A stretch of DNA of 28,726 nt, taken from NCBI GenBank assembly GCA_023423415.1, contig JAFAFP010000169.1, forward strand, positions 1-28,726. The letters run 5' to 3'. The DNA comes from Pseudomonadota bacterium. GTDB lineage: Bacteria > Pseudomonadota > Alphaproteobacteria > Rhizobiales > Xanthobacteraceae. The notes below the pieces were generated by a model, which was given only the letters and a program-made list of their open reading frames with translations, made no database searches and had not been told where the DNA came from. Shown in pieces: positions 19,918-28,726 of this stretch (position 1 is the first letter of the stretch; every line of letters starts with the position of its first letter). Position numbers and translations under genes: made by a program.

Positions 19918-22900
19918 ATGTCTACCGACAACACCGACGACCTGATTATTTCTATATCGACGGACCAGGCCACTCTTCGCAGGAGCATCCAGCGCATTGA
20001 GCGTGACCTCGCCGGCCTCTCTGGCTCTGTCCAGAAACAGTTTGCGAAAGTCGGTTCATCGATCGAAAACAGCGTCACCACGACGATGCAGAACCGCATC
20101 AATGCCATGGTTGGTATTGGCGCGAAGGCGTCGCGCGAATGGACCGGCGCGCTTGCCGATCAGGGCAAAGAGTTGGAGCGGCTGCGCGCAAAGTATTCTC
20201 CGCTTTTCAATACCATCAACAGCTACAAGTCCGCTGTTACTGATATCCGTCGTGCGCATGCGCTCGGCGCGATTTCTGCTGATGAGATGGCAAAGGCAAT
20301 TGCTCGTGAACGGCAGGCAGCGCTTGCCTCGACGGCGGCCATCAAGGGCCGCAATCAGGCGCTTCAGGTGACAGTCACCCGATCGGGTTCTGGGGGCAAT
20401 GCCAACAGCTTCAACACCTCCAACCTCGCAGCGCAGGGTTTCGATATCGCGGCGACGGCTGGCTTTATGCCATGGTATACCGTGGCGCTCCAGCAAGGGC
20501 CGCAGGTTGCGCAGGTCTTTAACGACATCCGCAATAGCGGCGCAAAGATCGGTCCGGCTGTTGCCGGCGCGTTCATGCAGCTCGTCAACCCGATCTCGCT
20601 CGTGACGATCGGTGCGATCGGCGCAACGGCAGCCGCTGTCCAGTATTTTTCCGGTGTGGTGTCTGGCAGCGGCGATTCTGCTGAGAAGCTGAAAGAACAA
20701 GCGCAGCTCATCACGGCCGTCGCAGAACGATGGGGCGACACCATCCCGATGCTTCGTGACTACGCCGACGAGCTCAACCGCACAAAGGACGCGGCTGACC
20801 TTAAAGAAGGCGTCACGCTGATCAATGAAAAAGCTCTCGCAGACACGAAAAGTGAAGTCGATAAAGTCTCGGTGTCTTTTGCTGACCTGCTTTCAAAGCT
20901 CGATCTGGTCGGCGAAAAATATGAGATCGTCCGGTCTTTGCAGCAAGCGTTTGACGGGTTTGCCGAGTCTGCGAAACAGGGAAAACTTGAGGCTGGTGAG
21001 GTTGAAAAAGTCCAGTCTGCGTTGGCTGCCGCCATTAACAGCTCCGGCATTCCGGCTATTAGCGAGTTTGCCAAGGTATTCGAGACGCTCTCTGCCTCTG
21101 CTCTCGTCGCTGCTGGTAGCGTACAGAAGGCTAATGATGCTGTCGCGAGGACGCAGGATGTCAGGACCTGGCGCAGCTATGATCCCGACAGGCGCAAGCT
21201 GGGTCGTGACGGCCAGTCGGCTGACGGACCTATTCAGAACCCCGGCTTCTTCGATGTTGCAAATCCGCCAACGCCAGAACGGCGCCCTTTGATTGAACTT
21301 GAAGGTTTGCCGGGATCGGAGAAGAGCAATAGGCAGGCTGAAAGCGCTGCACAGCGCGCCGCGAACGCCTACCGCGATCTGAAAAAAGCCGCTGACGATC
21401 GTATCGGCCAAGTCCAGCAGGAAATTGAACTGCTCGGTAAATTTGGTGTTGAGGCAGATGCTGCTCGGTTTGCCCTCGATCTTCTCCAGCAATCGGAGGA
21501 CAAGGGTCGGTCGCTGTCGGCAGAACAGCGCGCCGAGATCGAAAAACGGGTCGAGCTTTACAGGCAGTATTCGGAGACGCTTGCGAAAGCGAAACTGCAG
21601 CAGGATCTCTTGCAGGATCGGCGGATGAATTCGCTCTCGCGCGAGGATCAACGGATCGTCTCCAGCCTTCGTAGCTATGGTTTGCCTGAGGACCTCGACA
21701 GCAAAGAGGCGAACGACATCCGTCAGTCAATTCGCATGGAGGGTGCACGCGAGGAACTGAACAGCTTCTTCTCTGATTTCAAGAGCGCCCTTTTGAACAA
21801 CGGGGGCGATATCGGGAAAGCGTTTGGGGATGCCATCCAGAACGCTTTAATGAATCAGGCTTCCAAGCTTTGGGACAAGATCTTTGATCAGCTCACGAAT
21901 GCCATACTTGGCACAAGCGGCGGCGCTGCTGGCGCGGTGTCGATCGGCGGTGGCAGCGGCGTCGGTGCAATCATTGGCGCGGTTACTGGCGGATCTGGGG
22001 GCAAACCATCGTCGAGTGCGGTGGATCTTGCATCCGGCTTGATCGGCAAAAACGAGAATACCAGCGCCGCAAGCATCAACGCGTTTCTCAAGCGCGGCGG
22101 CGTCGATATCGATGCGGCGCAAACCGCATGGTGTGCTGCCTTTGTTAATTCGTCGCTCGCTCAGGTTGGCCTTAAGGGGACCGGTTCTCTAACAGCCAAT
22201 TCCTTCCAGAACTGGGGCCAGGCTGTTGACCTCAAAAACGTGATGCGTGGTGACGTTCTGCTTCAGAGCCGCGGGCTCGGCGCTGGACAGGCGGGCGGGC
22301 ATGTCGGTCTCGCCACGGGCGTCAGCAAAATGGGCAAGAATGGCCTTCAGTTGCAAATGCTCTCCGGTAACTCATCGGATAGCGTTGCAACGACATGGGT
22401 CGATGCAGCCCAGCTTCAGGCGAGACGCGCAACAGAGGCTGCTGGAGCCTTGCAAAAGGTCGCGAGTAGTTCAGGCGCTGCGACGCAGGGACTTGGCAAG
22501 TTAGGCCAGATGTCCACCTCCTTTTTTCCAGCCGCGCCATCTGCGGCAGGAGGCGGCGGTGGAGGCGGGCTCTTCTCGTGGCTGGGTGGCTTGTTTGGCG
22601 GTGGATCTCAGTGGAACCTTGCCAAATCGGGAAAGATCACGGGTCTGTTCGCCAATGGAACGAGCTATGCGCCTGGTGGGCTTGCGATTGTCGGCGAGCA
22701 AGGTCCGGAGCTTGTTCACTTGCGCCAAGGATCTCAGGTCATCCCGAACGGCAAATCAAAGCAGCTGCTGGCTCCTCGGGCACCGTCGCTGGCGCCGCGA
22801 TCGATGATGCAGACCGTCCGCAACGAAACCGCGCTGACGGTGCGGATCGATGGAGCAACTGGCGACGATCATGTCCGTACCCTCGTAAAGCAGGGCGTAG

Positions 22901-22986
22901 ACGAAGCGCTGGCAAGGCAGAACGACGACATGCGCCGTGGCGGCTTCGGCACGCTGCAATCCAAATACGCATCGCAAAAGGGATGA
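19918..22986 (+). CDS. Tape measure protein with embedded peptidoglycan hydrolase
   Basis: 1022 aa. N-terminal ~160 residues are helical (TDQATLRRSIQRIERDLAG), followed by the hydrophobic segments PISLVTIGAIGATAAAVQYF (~222-245) and a long charged coiled-coil region. At ~700-840 is a TIGR02594/NlpC-P60-type cysteine peptidase: AWCAAFVNSSLAQVGLKG (Cys739) and GGHVGLATG (His795). It would cut cell-wall peptides while DNA enters. A Gly-rich run (GGGGGGGLFSWLGGLFGGG) precedes the C-terminal block YAPGGLAIVGEQGPELV, common in tape measure ends. Start ATG 19918 has GGGTGA before it. Confidence 0.93.
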   Translation: MSTDNTDDLIISISTDQATLRRSIQRIERDLAGLSGSVQKQFAKVGSSIENSVTTTMQNRINAMVGIGAKASREWTGALADQGKELERLRAKYSPLFNTINSYKSAVTDIRRAHALGAISADEMAKAIARERQAALASTAAIKGRNQALQVTVTRSGSGGNANSFNTSNLAAQGFDIAATAGFMPWYTVALQQGPQVAQVFNDIRNSGAKIGPAVAGAFMQLVNPISLVTIGAIGATAAAVQYFSGVVSGSGDSAEKLKEQAQLITAVAERWGDTIPMLRDYADELNRTKDAADLKEGVTLINEKALADTKSEVDKVSVSFADLLSKLDLVGEKYEIVRSLQQAFDGFAESAKQGKLEAGEVEKVQSALAAAINSSGIPAISEFAKVFETLSASALVAAGSVQKANDAVARTQDVRTWRSYDPDRRKLGRDGQSADGPIQNPGFFDVANPPTPERRPLIELEGLPGSEKSNRQAESAAQRAANAYRDLKKAADDRIGQVQQEIELLGKFGVEADAARFALDLLQQSEDKGRSLSAEQRAEIEKRVELYRQYSETLAKAKLQQDLLQDRRMNSLSREDQRIVSSLRSYGLPEDLDSKEANDIRQSIRMEGAREELNSFFSDFKSALLNNGGDIGKAFGDAIQNALMNQASKLWDKIFDQLTNAILGTSGGAAGAVSIGGGSGVGAIIGAVTGGSGGKPSSSAVDLASGLIGKNENTSAASINAFLKRGGVDIDAAQTAWCAAFVNSSLAQVGLKGTGSLTANSFQNWGQAVDLKNVMRGDVLLQSRGLGAGQAGGHVGLATGVSKMGKNGLQLQMLSGNSSDSVATTWVDAAQLQARRATEAAGALQKVASSSGAATQGLGKLGQMSTSFFPAAPSAAGGGGGGGLFSWLGGLFGGGSQWNLAKSGKITGLFANGTSYAPGGLAIVGEQGPELVHLRQGSQVIPNGKSKQLLAPRAPSLAPRSMMQTVRNETALTVRIDGATGDDHVRTLVKQGVDEALARQNDDMRRGGFGTLQSKYASQKG

Positions 22987-22987
22987 C

Positions 22988-23716
22988 ATGTCGAGGTTCC
23001 TCAATCAGCCGACATTGGAGGCGGATTTTCTTGCGCCCGTGCAAACATCGTTCGATGTCACCGGCTCCGCCATCGATGGCGGGCGAAATGGGCTAGGGGA
23101 AAGTCTTGCCATCGAAATGAGTGGTGGCGGGATTGTTTCCGCCACCTACGAAGACTGCATGATCAAGGATCCGGAACACTACGAATATATCAACTACCTG
23201 GGTGCTCGGCTGAACGGCGGCTTCCGGTATATCAACGTACCAATCATAACCGACTGGTTTGGCCCGTTCCCAAAACTGCCGAAACTACCGACGCCAATCA
23301 TTCGCCGTATACCGCATTCTGATGGATCGTTGTTCTCCGATACTTCCGGGTACTCGCAGGCTTCTGTCTATGGTGAGGTTGTCGAAAGCGCTCCGTTGAA
23401 CGCCGGCATCCTCAAGATGAGAGTTTATGGCCTGTCGCGCCCGCTTCGGTGGTCTGACTGGTTCTCGATCTATCACACGACGCGCGGTTGGCGTGCCTAC
23501 CGATACTGGGATGTGCTTTCTGTGACGAACGAAGCGGCGCCAGTCTACACTCTGGCGATAGCACCTCCGCTGCGAGAAGCGACGACGGCAGGGACACGCG
23601 TTGAATTTGCCCGTCCCAGATTTGTTGCAAAGTTCAAAGGTGATTTCACCCTCCCTTCGGTCGTTGCTGCGTTCTTCGTTACGCGACAGACGATCCAGTT
23701 TGCCGAGGCGTTCTGA
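22988..23716 (+). CDS. Distal tail protein, unnamed family
   Basis: 242 aa. Start ATG 22988 lies two bases after the tape measure stop. No domain is recognised with certainty. It is rich in beta strand (YINVPIITDWFGPFPKLPK, FSIYHTTRGWRAYRYWDVL) and follows the tape measure, where distal tail proteins are coded. It overlaps the next gene by TGATG. Confidence 0.75.
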   Translation: MSRFLNQPTLEADFLAPVQTSFDVTGSAIDGGRNGLGESLAIEMSGGGIVSATYEDCMIKDPEHYEYINYLGARLNGGFRYINVPIITDWFGPFPKLPKLPTPIIRRIPHSDGSLFSDTSGYSQASVYGEVVESAPLNAGILKMRVYGLSRPLRWSDWFSIYHTTRGWRAYRYWDVLSVTNEAAPVYTLAIAPPLREATTAGTRVEFARPRFVAKFKGDFTLPSVVAAFFVTRQTIQFAEAF

Positions 23717-24327
23717 TGGCCTACTCGGTCGAATATGTTCCTGGTGCGATCATCGAAGCGCAGCGCGGATCACATCAGCTTGGCGTCTTCCTGCGGATTG
23801 GCACTGATCCCGCGCTGCACATGTGGTTCGGCGTGAATGACGTTCCTGCGGGCTTTGATGGGATCGATGCCGATGGCACGGTCTATCTCGGAGGCGGCCG
23901 GCTGATCGGCATTCCTTCGCTAGAAGTCCTTGTCAACGGCACGTCTGACGCTGTTGATTTCTCGGTATCAGGTATCGATCCAGCAACGGCTGGAGCAATG
24001 CTTGACAGTTTGCCGCCGGTTCGCGGCGCGCTTGTGCAAGTCGGGCTTACAACGCTCGACGAGTATTACCAGCCAATGAGCAAGATTATCCCGATCTGGA
24101 CGGGCATCGCGTCTCATACGAAGGAAGCCCGTCTACCGATAAAGGCCGGAGAGACGGCGACCCTCGCCCTCGGTCTTTCTGTGGTTGCTGGGGAAAACAC
24201 CCGTTCGCGAGCGTCAAGGGTCTTGTGGTCGGACGCGATGCAGAAAGCGATCTCGCCTACCGATGAATTTTGCAGTCGCACCGCCGAACTGGCACGCGCG
24301 ATCAATCCGGTTTGGCCAAACTACTGA
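23716..24327 (+). CDS. Tail tip protein, unnamed family
   Basis: 203 aa. ATG 23716 shares its A with the previous stop. Blocks IIEAQRGSHQLGVFLRIGTDPALHMWFG, VYLGGGRLIGIPSLEVLVNGT in parts, and a metal-free hub-like middle suggest a baseplate or hub component. In alphaproteobacterial phages this slot is commonly a DUF2163-like hub protein; I cannot confirm it. Confidence 0.72.
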   Translation: MAYSVEYVPGAIIEAQRGSHQLGVFLRIGTDPALHMWFGVNDVPAGFDGIDADGTVYLGGGRLIGIPSLEVLVNGTSDAVDFSVSGIDPATAGAMLDSLPPVRGALVQVGLTTLDEYYQPMSKIIPIWTGIASHTKEARLPIKAGETATLALGLSVVAGENTRSRASRVLWSDAMQKAISPTDEFCSRTAELARAINPVWPNY

Positions 24328-24333
24328 GGCACC

Positions 24334-24750
24334 ATGAACATCCACGAGTTTTTGGCTCTGCCTCATCGGTTTCGCTGGGGCGGAATGGGGGGCGATGACT
24401 GTTTCACGTTCCCTGCATCGTGGTGCCTGGAGAAGGCGGGCGTTGATCCGGCTCGCGAGTTCCGCGGGAAGTATGGCAGCAAGGCGGAAGCTCATGCGCT
24501 TATTGCCGCCCACGGTGGAGAGGTCAATTTCGCCAATCGCCAACTTTCCTCGATCGGGGCGCAACGTGTTCAGAACCCCTGCGACGGCGATGTCGGTATT
24601 GTTCGCATGATGGTGGGCGACAGTGCCTCAGACGTGCATCTGGCGCTTGTTGGCGCAATCAGGTTTGGCCCGTTGTGGGCATCCATTTCGCCCGCAGGTG
24701 TGAGGGCAACGAACGCTGAGTTTATTGCAGCCTGGAGATTCATAGCGTGA
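24334..24750 (+). CDS. NlpC/P60-like tail protein, DUF6950 type
   Basis: 138 aa. RWGGMGGDDCFTFPASW carries the probable catalytic Cys23, and DVHLALVG carries His102, the two residues expected for an NlpC/P60-like peptidase. GDVGIV provides the usual strand before it. It may help the tail tip to pass the cell wall, in addition to the hydrolase in the tape measure. Its TGA overlaps the GTG start of the next gene. Confidence 0.82.
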   Translation: MNIHEFLALPHRFRWGGMGGDDCFTFPASWCLEKAGVDPAREFRGKYGSKAEAHALIAAHGGEVNFANRQLSSIGAQRVQNPCDGDVGIVRMMVGDSASDVHLALVGAIRFGPLWASISPAGVRATNAEFIAAWRFIA

Positions 24751-26927
24751 GCTTTCACCAGCGAATGATGCTTCAAAGATACGGCCTCGGAAGCACTACC
24801 AGCCTTTATAGCCAGGTGTTGTTCGATCCGATTTTCACACCGATCTTCACGGCCGTGTTTGGAACCGCTGGCTTTACGATTGCCGGCACCACCATTACTT
24901 ACGCATCCATCGCCTCTGCAATCGCGGTTACAGCGCTGACGATCGGGATACAGGCGCTGATGGCGCCAAAGCCGCCGAAGCCCGAAGATGGCCGTGCGCC
25001 CAGGATCCAGTCCATTCCTTACCGACAGTGGGGCGTTGGCCGCTGTCGTGTGGGCGGCGCGCAGATGCTGTGGACGGCAAAGGGATCCAAACTGCTCTCC
25101 GTTCAGGCGATTGCAGGGCATCGCATCAAGAGTGTGAACCGGTATTGGCTGCATGAAGATGAGGTGCACATCAACTCGGACGGAGTGACGACGGAAGGTG
25201 ACCGCTACGGATCAAACGTCCAGATCCTGCATCGCCTTGGCAATAACCCCGAAACTCCTTACGGCGAGATCGTATCGGAGCTTTCCGGAAGCGGCGTATG
25301 GACGAATAGCCATCGTGGCGACGGGCAGGCGTCAATTGCCTATATCGCGACGAATGCAGAGGCAAAGGATCAAAATACCCGTTTCCCTTACGGGGCTCCG
25401 CAGCTCTCTGCTGAGGCTGATCTTGCCTATGTGTTCGATTATCGCATCAGCGCAGATCCCGGCAACCCAGCGGCTTGGGTTTGGTCGAGAAACTCGGCCC
25501 TCATTATGTGCTGGCATCAGTGCTTCAATGAGTTTGGCCACAAGCGTGATTTTAACCGCGCGATCCTGCCTGTCCTCGATATGTGGATCGAAGAGGCAAA
25601 TGTGTGTGATGAGGATATTGCGCGGGCAGGTGGTGGCAGCGAGAAGCGCTACGAGTGCAACGGCTTCGACACAACGGAAAATGATCCGAAGGTAGGGACA
25701 AACGCCATTCTGGCCACCTGTGACGGCTGGATCTGCGAACGTGGCGATGGTGCGCTCTTGTTCACGGTTGGCAAGTTCAGGGAAAGCCGTGTCGCCACAC
25801 TGACAGATGCGGACATTACCGGTCATCAGATCGAGTATGATGTTCTTTTCGAGGACGAGATCAATCGGCTTATCCCGAAATTTACCTATCCGGAAACGGG
25901 TTACTCCACGAGCGATACGGATTTCTTCGAGGACACCGCCGCGCAGCTAACTGCCGGCCGGGTGCTCGCGCAAGAGGCTGATTATTCGTGGTGCCATCAA
26001 TGGCGCCAGGCGAGGCGCCTTGGGAAACGAGATTGGCTGCGCGTTCGGGAGAAGATCAGAGGCAATCTCATCGTCAGGCTTTCTGGAATTAATGCCGTTT
26101 ACGCCCGGTGGGTGAGGGTGAATGCGCCGAACATGCTGCCTCGGTTGAATGGAGGCGTTGTCGAGAACCGGAAATCAACGCTGTCAATATTGCAGGGCGG
26201 CTTCTCGATGGACTTCATCAAGCACCCGGCTGATATCGACTCGTGGAATCCAGCCGTCGATGAAGGCCAGGCGCCACCAGTGCCGGAAAAGCAAACTGCC
26301 GAGGTCATTGGAAATGCTGTGCTGAACTCGGTTGTGGCCGAAGCCAGTAACGGCTCGGTGTACCTTCGCGTGCGTGTTGAACAGCCGCCTGTAGCTGGGC
26401 TCACGTTGATGGTGCGGTATCGGGTGACAACAGGAACGGGCGGCGGAGGCCTCATTACCGGCGACTGGGTGACGAAAGCAATCGCGTCGGTCAGTCAGGA
26501 TGGGGCGTTCATCACGGCGTCTACGGATGTTGTGCCTGCCGACCAGCAGCTGGCGGTGCAAGTCGCCTTCATGGCGTCTAACGGCAAGATCGGCGAATGG
26601 TCGGCTAGCGAGACGGTGACGTCCACCTCTGATCCGTTTGCGCCTGGGGTAGTCATTCCTGATCCTGTCTCGTCGGGCGGCGGTAACGTGCTGTTCTCAT
26701 GGACGGCACCAAACAGCCCAAACTACGCAGGGGCGAGGATCTATTGGAATTCGGTCAACGATTTTGCATCGGCAACCTTCTTGGGGCCGGTTGAATACGG
26801 AAGCCCGAACGCATCCGATACCGCTACGCGCACACTGACGCCCGGCCTCCGTTACGGCTGGATCACGTCTGTAAACCGGTCTGGTGTTGAGAGTGCGCCC
26901 GCCTCGACGGGCGCATTCATCGTCTAA
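24747..26927 (+). CDS. Large tail hub/central fibre protein with FnIII-like end
   Basis: 726 aa. Start GTG 24747 overlaps the previous stop, with GGAG upstream. Residues ~20-72 are hydrophobic (FTAVFGTAGFTIAGTTIT, AIAVTALTIGIQALMAP), which is typical of tail-tip J-like proteins. The body (APRIQSIPYRQWGVGRCRVGG, VDMWIEEANVCDEDIA-type stretches) matches the phage tail hub in layout. From ~530 the sequence is two fibronectin-type-III-like sandwiches (VLNSVVAEASNGSVYLRV, VLFSWTAPNSPNYAGARIYW). It likely forms the receptor-facing tail tip. Confidence 0.86.
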   Translation: MSFHQRMMLQRYGLGSTTSLYSQVLFDPIFTPIFTAVFGTAGFTIAGTTITYASIASAIAVTALTIGIQALMAPKPPKPEDGRAPRIQSIPYRQWGVGRCRVGGAQMLWTAKGSKLLSVQAIAGHRIKSVNRYWLHEDEVHINSDGVTTEGDRYGSNVQILHRLGNNPETPYGEIVSELSGSGVWTNSHRGDGQASIAYIATNAEAKDQNTRFPYGAPQLSAEADLAYVFDYRISADPGNPAAWVWSRNSALIMCWHQCFNEFGHKRDFNRAILPVLDMWIEEANVCDEDIARAGGGSEKRYECNGFDTTENDPKVGTNAILATCDGWICERGDGALLFTVGKFRESRVATLTDADITGHQIEYDVLFEDEINRLIPKFTYPETGYSTSDTDFFEDTAAQLTAGRVLAQEADYSWCHQWRQARRLGKRDWLRVREKIRGNLIVRLSGINAVYARWVRVNAPNMLPRLNGGVVENRKSTLSILQGGFSMDFIKHPADIDSWNPAVDEGQAPPVPEKQTAEVIGNAVLNSVVAEASNGSVYLRVRVEQPPVAGLTLMVRYRVTTGTGGGGLITGDWVTKAIASVSQDGAFITASTDVVPADQQLAVQVAFMASNGKIGEWSASETVTSTSDPFAPGVVIPDPVSSGGGNVLFSWTAPNSPNYAGARIYWNSVNDFASATFLGPVEYGSPNASDTATRTLTPGLRYGWITSVNRSGVESAPASTGAFIV

Positions 26928-26994
26928 AATCCGAAAGAAAATCAAAGGCTAAGTCTCTGGCTACGCGCCGGAGCGATCTTCCGTGGAGAAGAGC

Positions 26995-28726
26995 ATGGCG
27001 AACGAAATTACAAACGTCTTCAATGAAGTTTATCGGGATGGTCCCGCCTTTTCCCCCCTTCACCCTAGCAAATATGAAATCCGGAGTAAGGTGGGAGAGA
27101 CGATCCAGCGGCAGGTCGATGACGCGAAAGCGTCAGCGTTGGCGTCCACTCAGGGCTATAAAGTCGCAACCACGTGGGCGGAACTCGCCGGCACACCCGG
27201 CACGAGTGTCGCGCAGCCTGGGCGCGTCGGGGCTATCGATACAGGCACCCATACGGATCCTGTGGTTGGTGGTAGTGTCAAAAACAGCGGCGAGTATCGT
27301 TGGTCTGGTTCTGGATGGCAGAGAATAGGCGACGTCATCGATCCGGTGACAATCAAGACGGAAATTGACCGTGTACAGGTCAAGGCGAATGCCGCTGTCG
27401 CGTCTACGTCGTCTCCAGCACTCCAGGCGAACGCCGCGACCATCGCGGCATCTCGTGTAGACAGCATTTCCGCGTGGGCGCCAGCTGATTTCTCCGGTTG
27501 GATTTTCGCTTGGTCTCCTTCCGAAGTTATGATTGCTGACAGCATTGAGCCGCTTCTGAATATTGGCGCGACAGCTTCATATCTGGAACTCCGGGTATGG
27601 CAAAGATCGGTCGCCAATGCGTCGAGCACGACCGCTATGGGTTCGCTTGCTGGTGATGCTGAAATCTATAGCCGTACCATTCCTGTGGCAGAGGTCAGTC
27701 AAGCCGTTGGCACGTTCAGTCATGTCCGTATCGACCTCTCAGCCCTTGGAGCTGTTGTTCCCGGCTTCATATACGGTGTGGAGCTGGTTGCTCGCACGTC
27801 GGGCGGAGCCTTTGCGCCGATCGCCGGCGCTGCCTCTTCTTACAGCGGCACGCACCCCCAGTGGGAGCGCGGCTGGGTGCGCACCATCGCAGGCAATACA
27901 GGATCGGTATCGGCGGCTTCGCGCCTGACGTTCCGCCTCAACAAGAGTTCAGCACGCGGCGTCGATGTTCTGCAAGGAAATGTCGCTGCGCTGGCCGGGA
28001 ATTTCTCCGCACGTAATGACGTTGCCGCTGCTGACACTGGCCTTGCCGGCCGTTATGCACTGAGCAACAATTTCCGGGGAGTACAGGTCGGTGTCGAAAT
28101 CACCGAACCGACGATCGGGACAAGCCTGGTCCTGCCATTCCATGTTGCGGCGGACTGCGCCTTTGTTTATCTGCGCGTCTACCAGAGACGGACGGATGCA
28201 GCCACTTCGGCAGCATTCGGGAATGATGCCGCTGATATCGTGGTGCTCGACAAGCTGGTTCCGATTGCGGATGCCGGTCTGGCTGCCAATGTTGCTGGCA
28301 CGGCGACAATCGACCTTTCCGCTCTCGCTGTCATGCAGCCAGGATATCTTTACGGCTTCGAGCTGACTGGCAAGACCGCAACGATGGGGGCTGCGATCAT
28401 CGCGATGGCGAATACGAGCCAACCGAGCGGTTCGCCGCAGTGGTTGCGTGGCTGGTATACTACCGCAACTCCGCCGAGTTGGTCGGCGTTTAATGCGACA
28501 ACAGGTCTTTCTGTTCGGCTCAACAAGGCCTCTTTCCAGCTAAACAACGTGCCGGAAACGCCTATCGCGCCCGCCGTGATCTCGACGGATTACCAGATCC
28601 GATCGATGGTTGGCTTTACGGCCAAAATGCCGCCGGTCGAAATGAGACGGCCGTCCGGTCGCGTAAGGACGCCTGAAACTACTCTCACCTTCGATCCCCC
28701 GGCCTCGACTGTTCGGACAGGGAGCC
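26995..28726 (+). CDS. Tail fibre / receptor-binding protein, partial
   Basis: Open from ATG 26995 to the window edge (577 codons, no stop). GGAG lies ten bases upstream. The first ~120 residues include a short anchor (MANEITNVFNEVYRDGPAFS) and a coiled-coil stretch (VGETIQRQVDDAKASALAS). A GxGWQRIGD-like module (EYRWSGSGWQRIGD) is a usual fibre shaft element. Then two copies of a ~133-137-residue beta module follow, probably carbohydrate-binding. Very rich in Ala, Ser, Gly. It is the last gene in view, so its true end and any chaperone lie outside. Confidence 0.85.
   Translation, partial: MANEITNVFNEVYRDGPAFSPLHPSKYEIRSKVGETIQRQVDDAKASALASTQGYKVATTWAELAGTPGTSVAQPGRVGAIDTGTHTDPVVGGSVKNSGEYRWSGSGWQRIGDVIDPVTIKTEIDRVQVKANAAVASTSSPALQANAATIAASRVDSISAWAPADFSGWIFAWSPSEVMIADSIEPLLNIGATASYLELRVWQRSVANASSTTAMGSLAGDAEIYSRTIPVAEVSQAVGTFSHVRIDLSALGAVVPGFIYGVELVARTSGGAFAPIAGAASSYSGTHPQWERGWVRTIAGNTGSVSAASRLTFRLNKSSARGVDVLQGNVAALAGNFSARNDVAAADTGLAGRYALSNNFRGVQVGVEITEPTIGTSLVLPFHVAADCAFVYLRVYQRRTDAATSAAFGNDAADIVVLDKLVPIADAGLAANVAGTATIDLSALAVMQPGYLYGFELTGKTATMGAAIIAMANTSQPSGSPQWLRGWYTTATPPSWSAFNATTGLSVRLNKASFQLNNVPETPIAPAVISTDYQIRSMVGFTAKMPPVEMRRPSGRVRTPETTLTFDPPASTVRTGS
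27553..28533 (+). repeat. Tandem duplicated ~135-residue module in the tail fibre
   Basis: Module 1 (27553-27951) and module 2 (28123-28533) share LRVWQR/LRVYQR, IDLSALGAVVPGFIYG/IDLSALAVMQPGYLYG, PQWERGW/PQWLRGW and LTFRLNKSS/LSVRLNKAS in the same order and spacing. This is an internal duplication followed by divergence. Confidence 0.8.

Noticed and set aside
1..28726. CRISPR arrays, insertion sequences, rRNA, integrase or lysis genes
   Set aside because: I looked for spaced direct repeats, transposase motifs, tyrosine/serine recombinase motifs and holin/endolysin genes and saw none. Absence reflects only this window.

Overview
The window is most of the right-hand part of a temperate, tailed, HK97-type siphovirus genome (prophage or free phage) of an alphaproteobacterium. 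A Hyphomicrobiales host (Brucella/Ochrobactrum, Rhizobium or Agrobacterium type) is the best guess. It rests on moderately high GC, gene-transfer-agent-like tail chaperones, the style of the ParB-MT-A70 and C5 methyltransferases, and GTG/TTG starts with ATGA overlaps. No host gene, integrase, att site or lysis gene is visible. The final gene runs off the right edge.

Layout. (1) 1-2004 is a lambda-like immunity region. Two small leftward genes (5-268, 328-510) face a rightward zinc-finger gene (743-1033). A leftward CI/S24 repressor (1002-1697) is divergent from a Cro/YdaS-like gene (1783-2004). A ~38 bp block carrying back-to-back promoters and two operator-like half-palindromes occurs twice, at 619-656 and, inverted, at 1733-1770. 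I read these as PL and PR. (2) 2022-2097 is a tRNA with a CAU anticodon and initiator-like features. It is followed by a 324 bp non-coding leader holding a strong inverted repeat. (3) 2422-9536 is a tightly overlapping early operon. It encodes a CII-like regulator, small HTH proteins, a ParB-MT-A70 adenine methyltransferase fusion, a C5 cytosine methyltransferase with a repeat array, two unknown proteins, a replication initiator with an embedded iteron array (likely origin), and a NusG-like antiterminator in the position of lambda Q. (4) 9702-18935 is packaging and head: HNH endonuclease, TerS, TerL, portal, S78 protease, major capsid protein, a coiled-coil protein, connector, head-tail joining proteins and tail tube. 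(5) 18959-28726 is the tail: chaperone pair G/GT joined by a predicted -1 frameshift, tape measure protein with an embedded peptidoglycan hydrolase, distal tail proteins, an NlpC/P60-like protein, a large hub protein with a fibronectin-like end, and a partial tail fibre with an internal duplication. One leftward lipoprotein gene (19515-19865) sits as a moron between the chaperones and the tape measure gene.

How it fits together. CI would hold both twin promoters shut in the lysogen. On induction the rightward transcript makes Cro, the tRNA and the early operon. The initiator protein binds iterons in its own gene, the methyltransferases modify phage (or host) DNA, and the NusG-like protein at the operon end lets RNA polymerase read into the ~19 kb late head-tail operon. 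Family calls come from reading motifs by eye; no database search was run.
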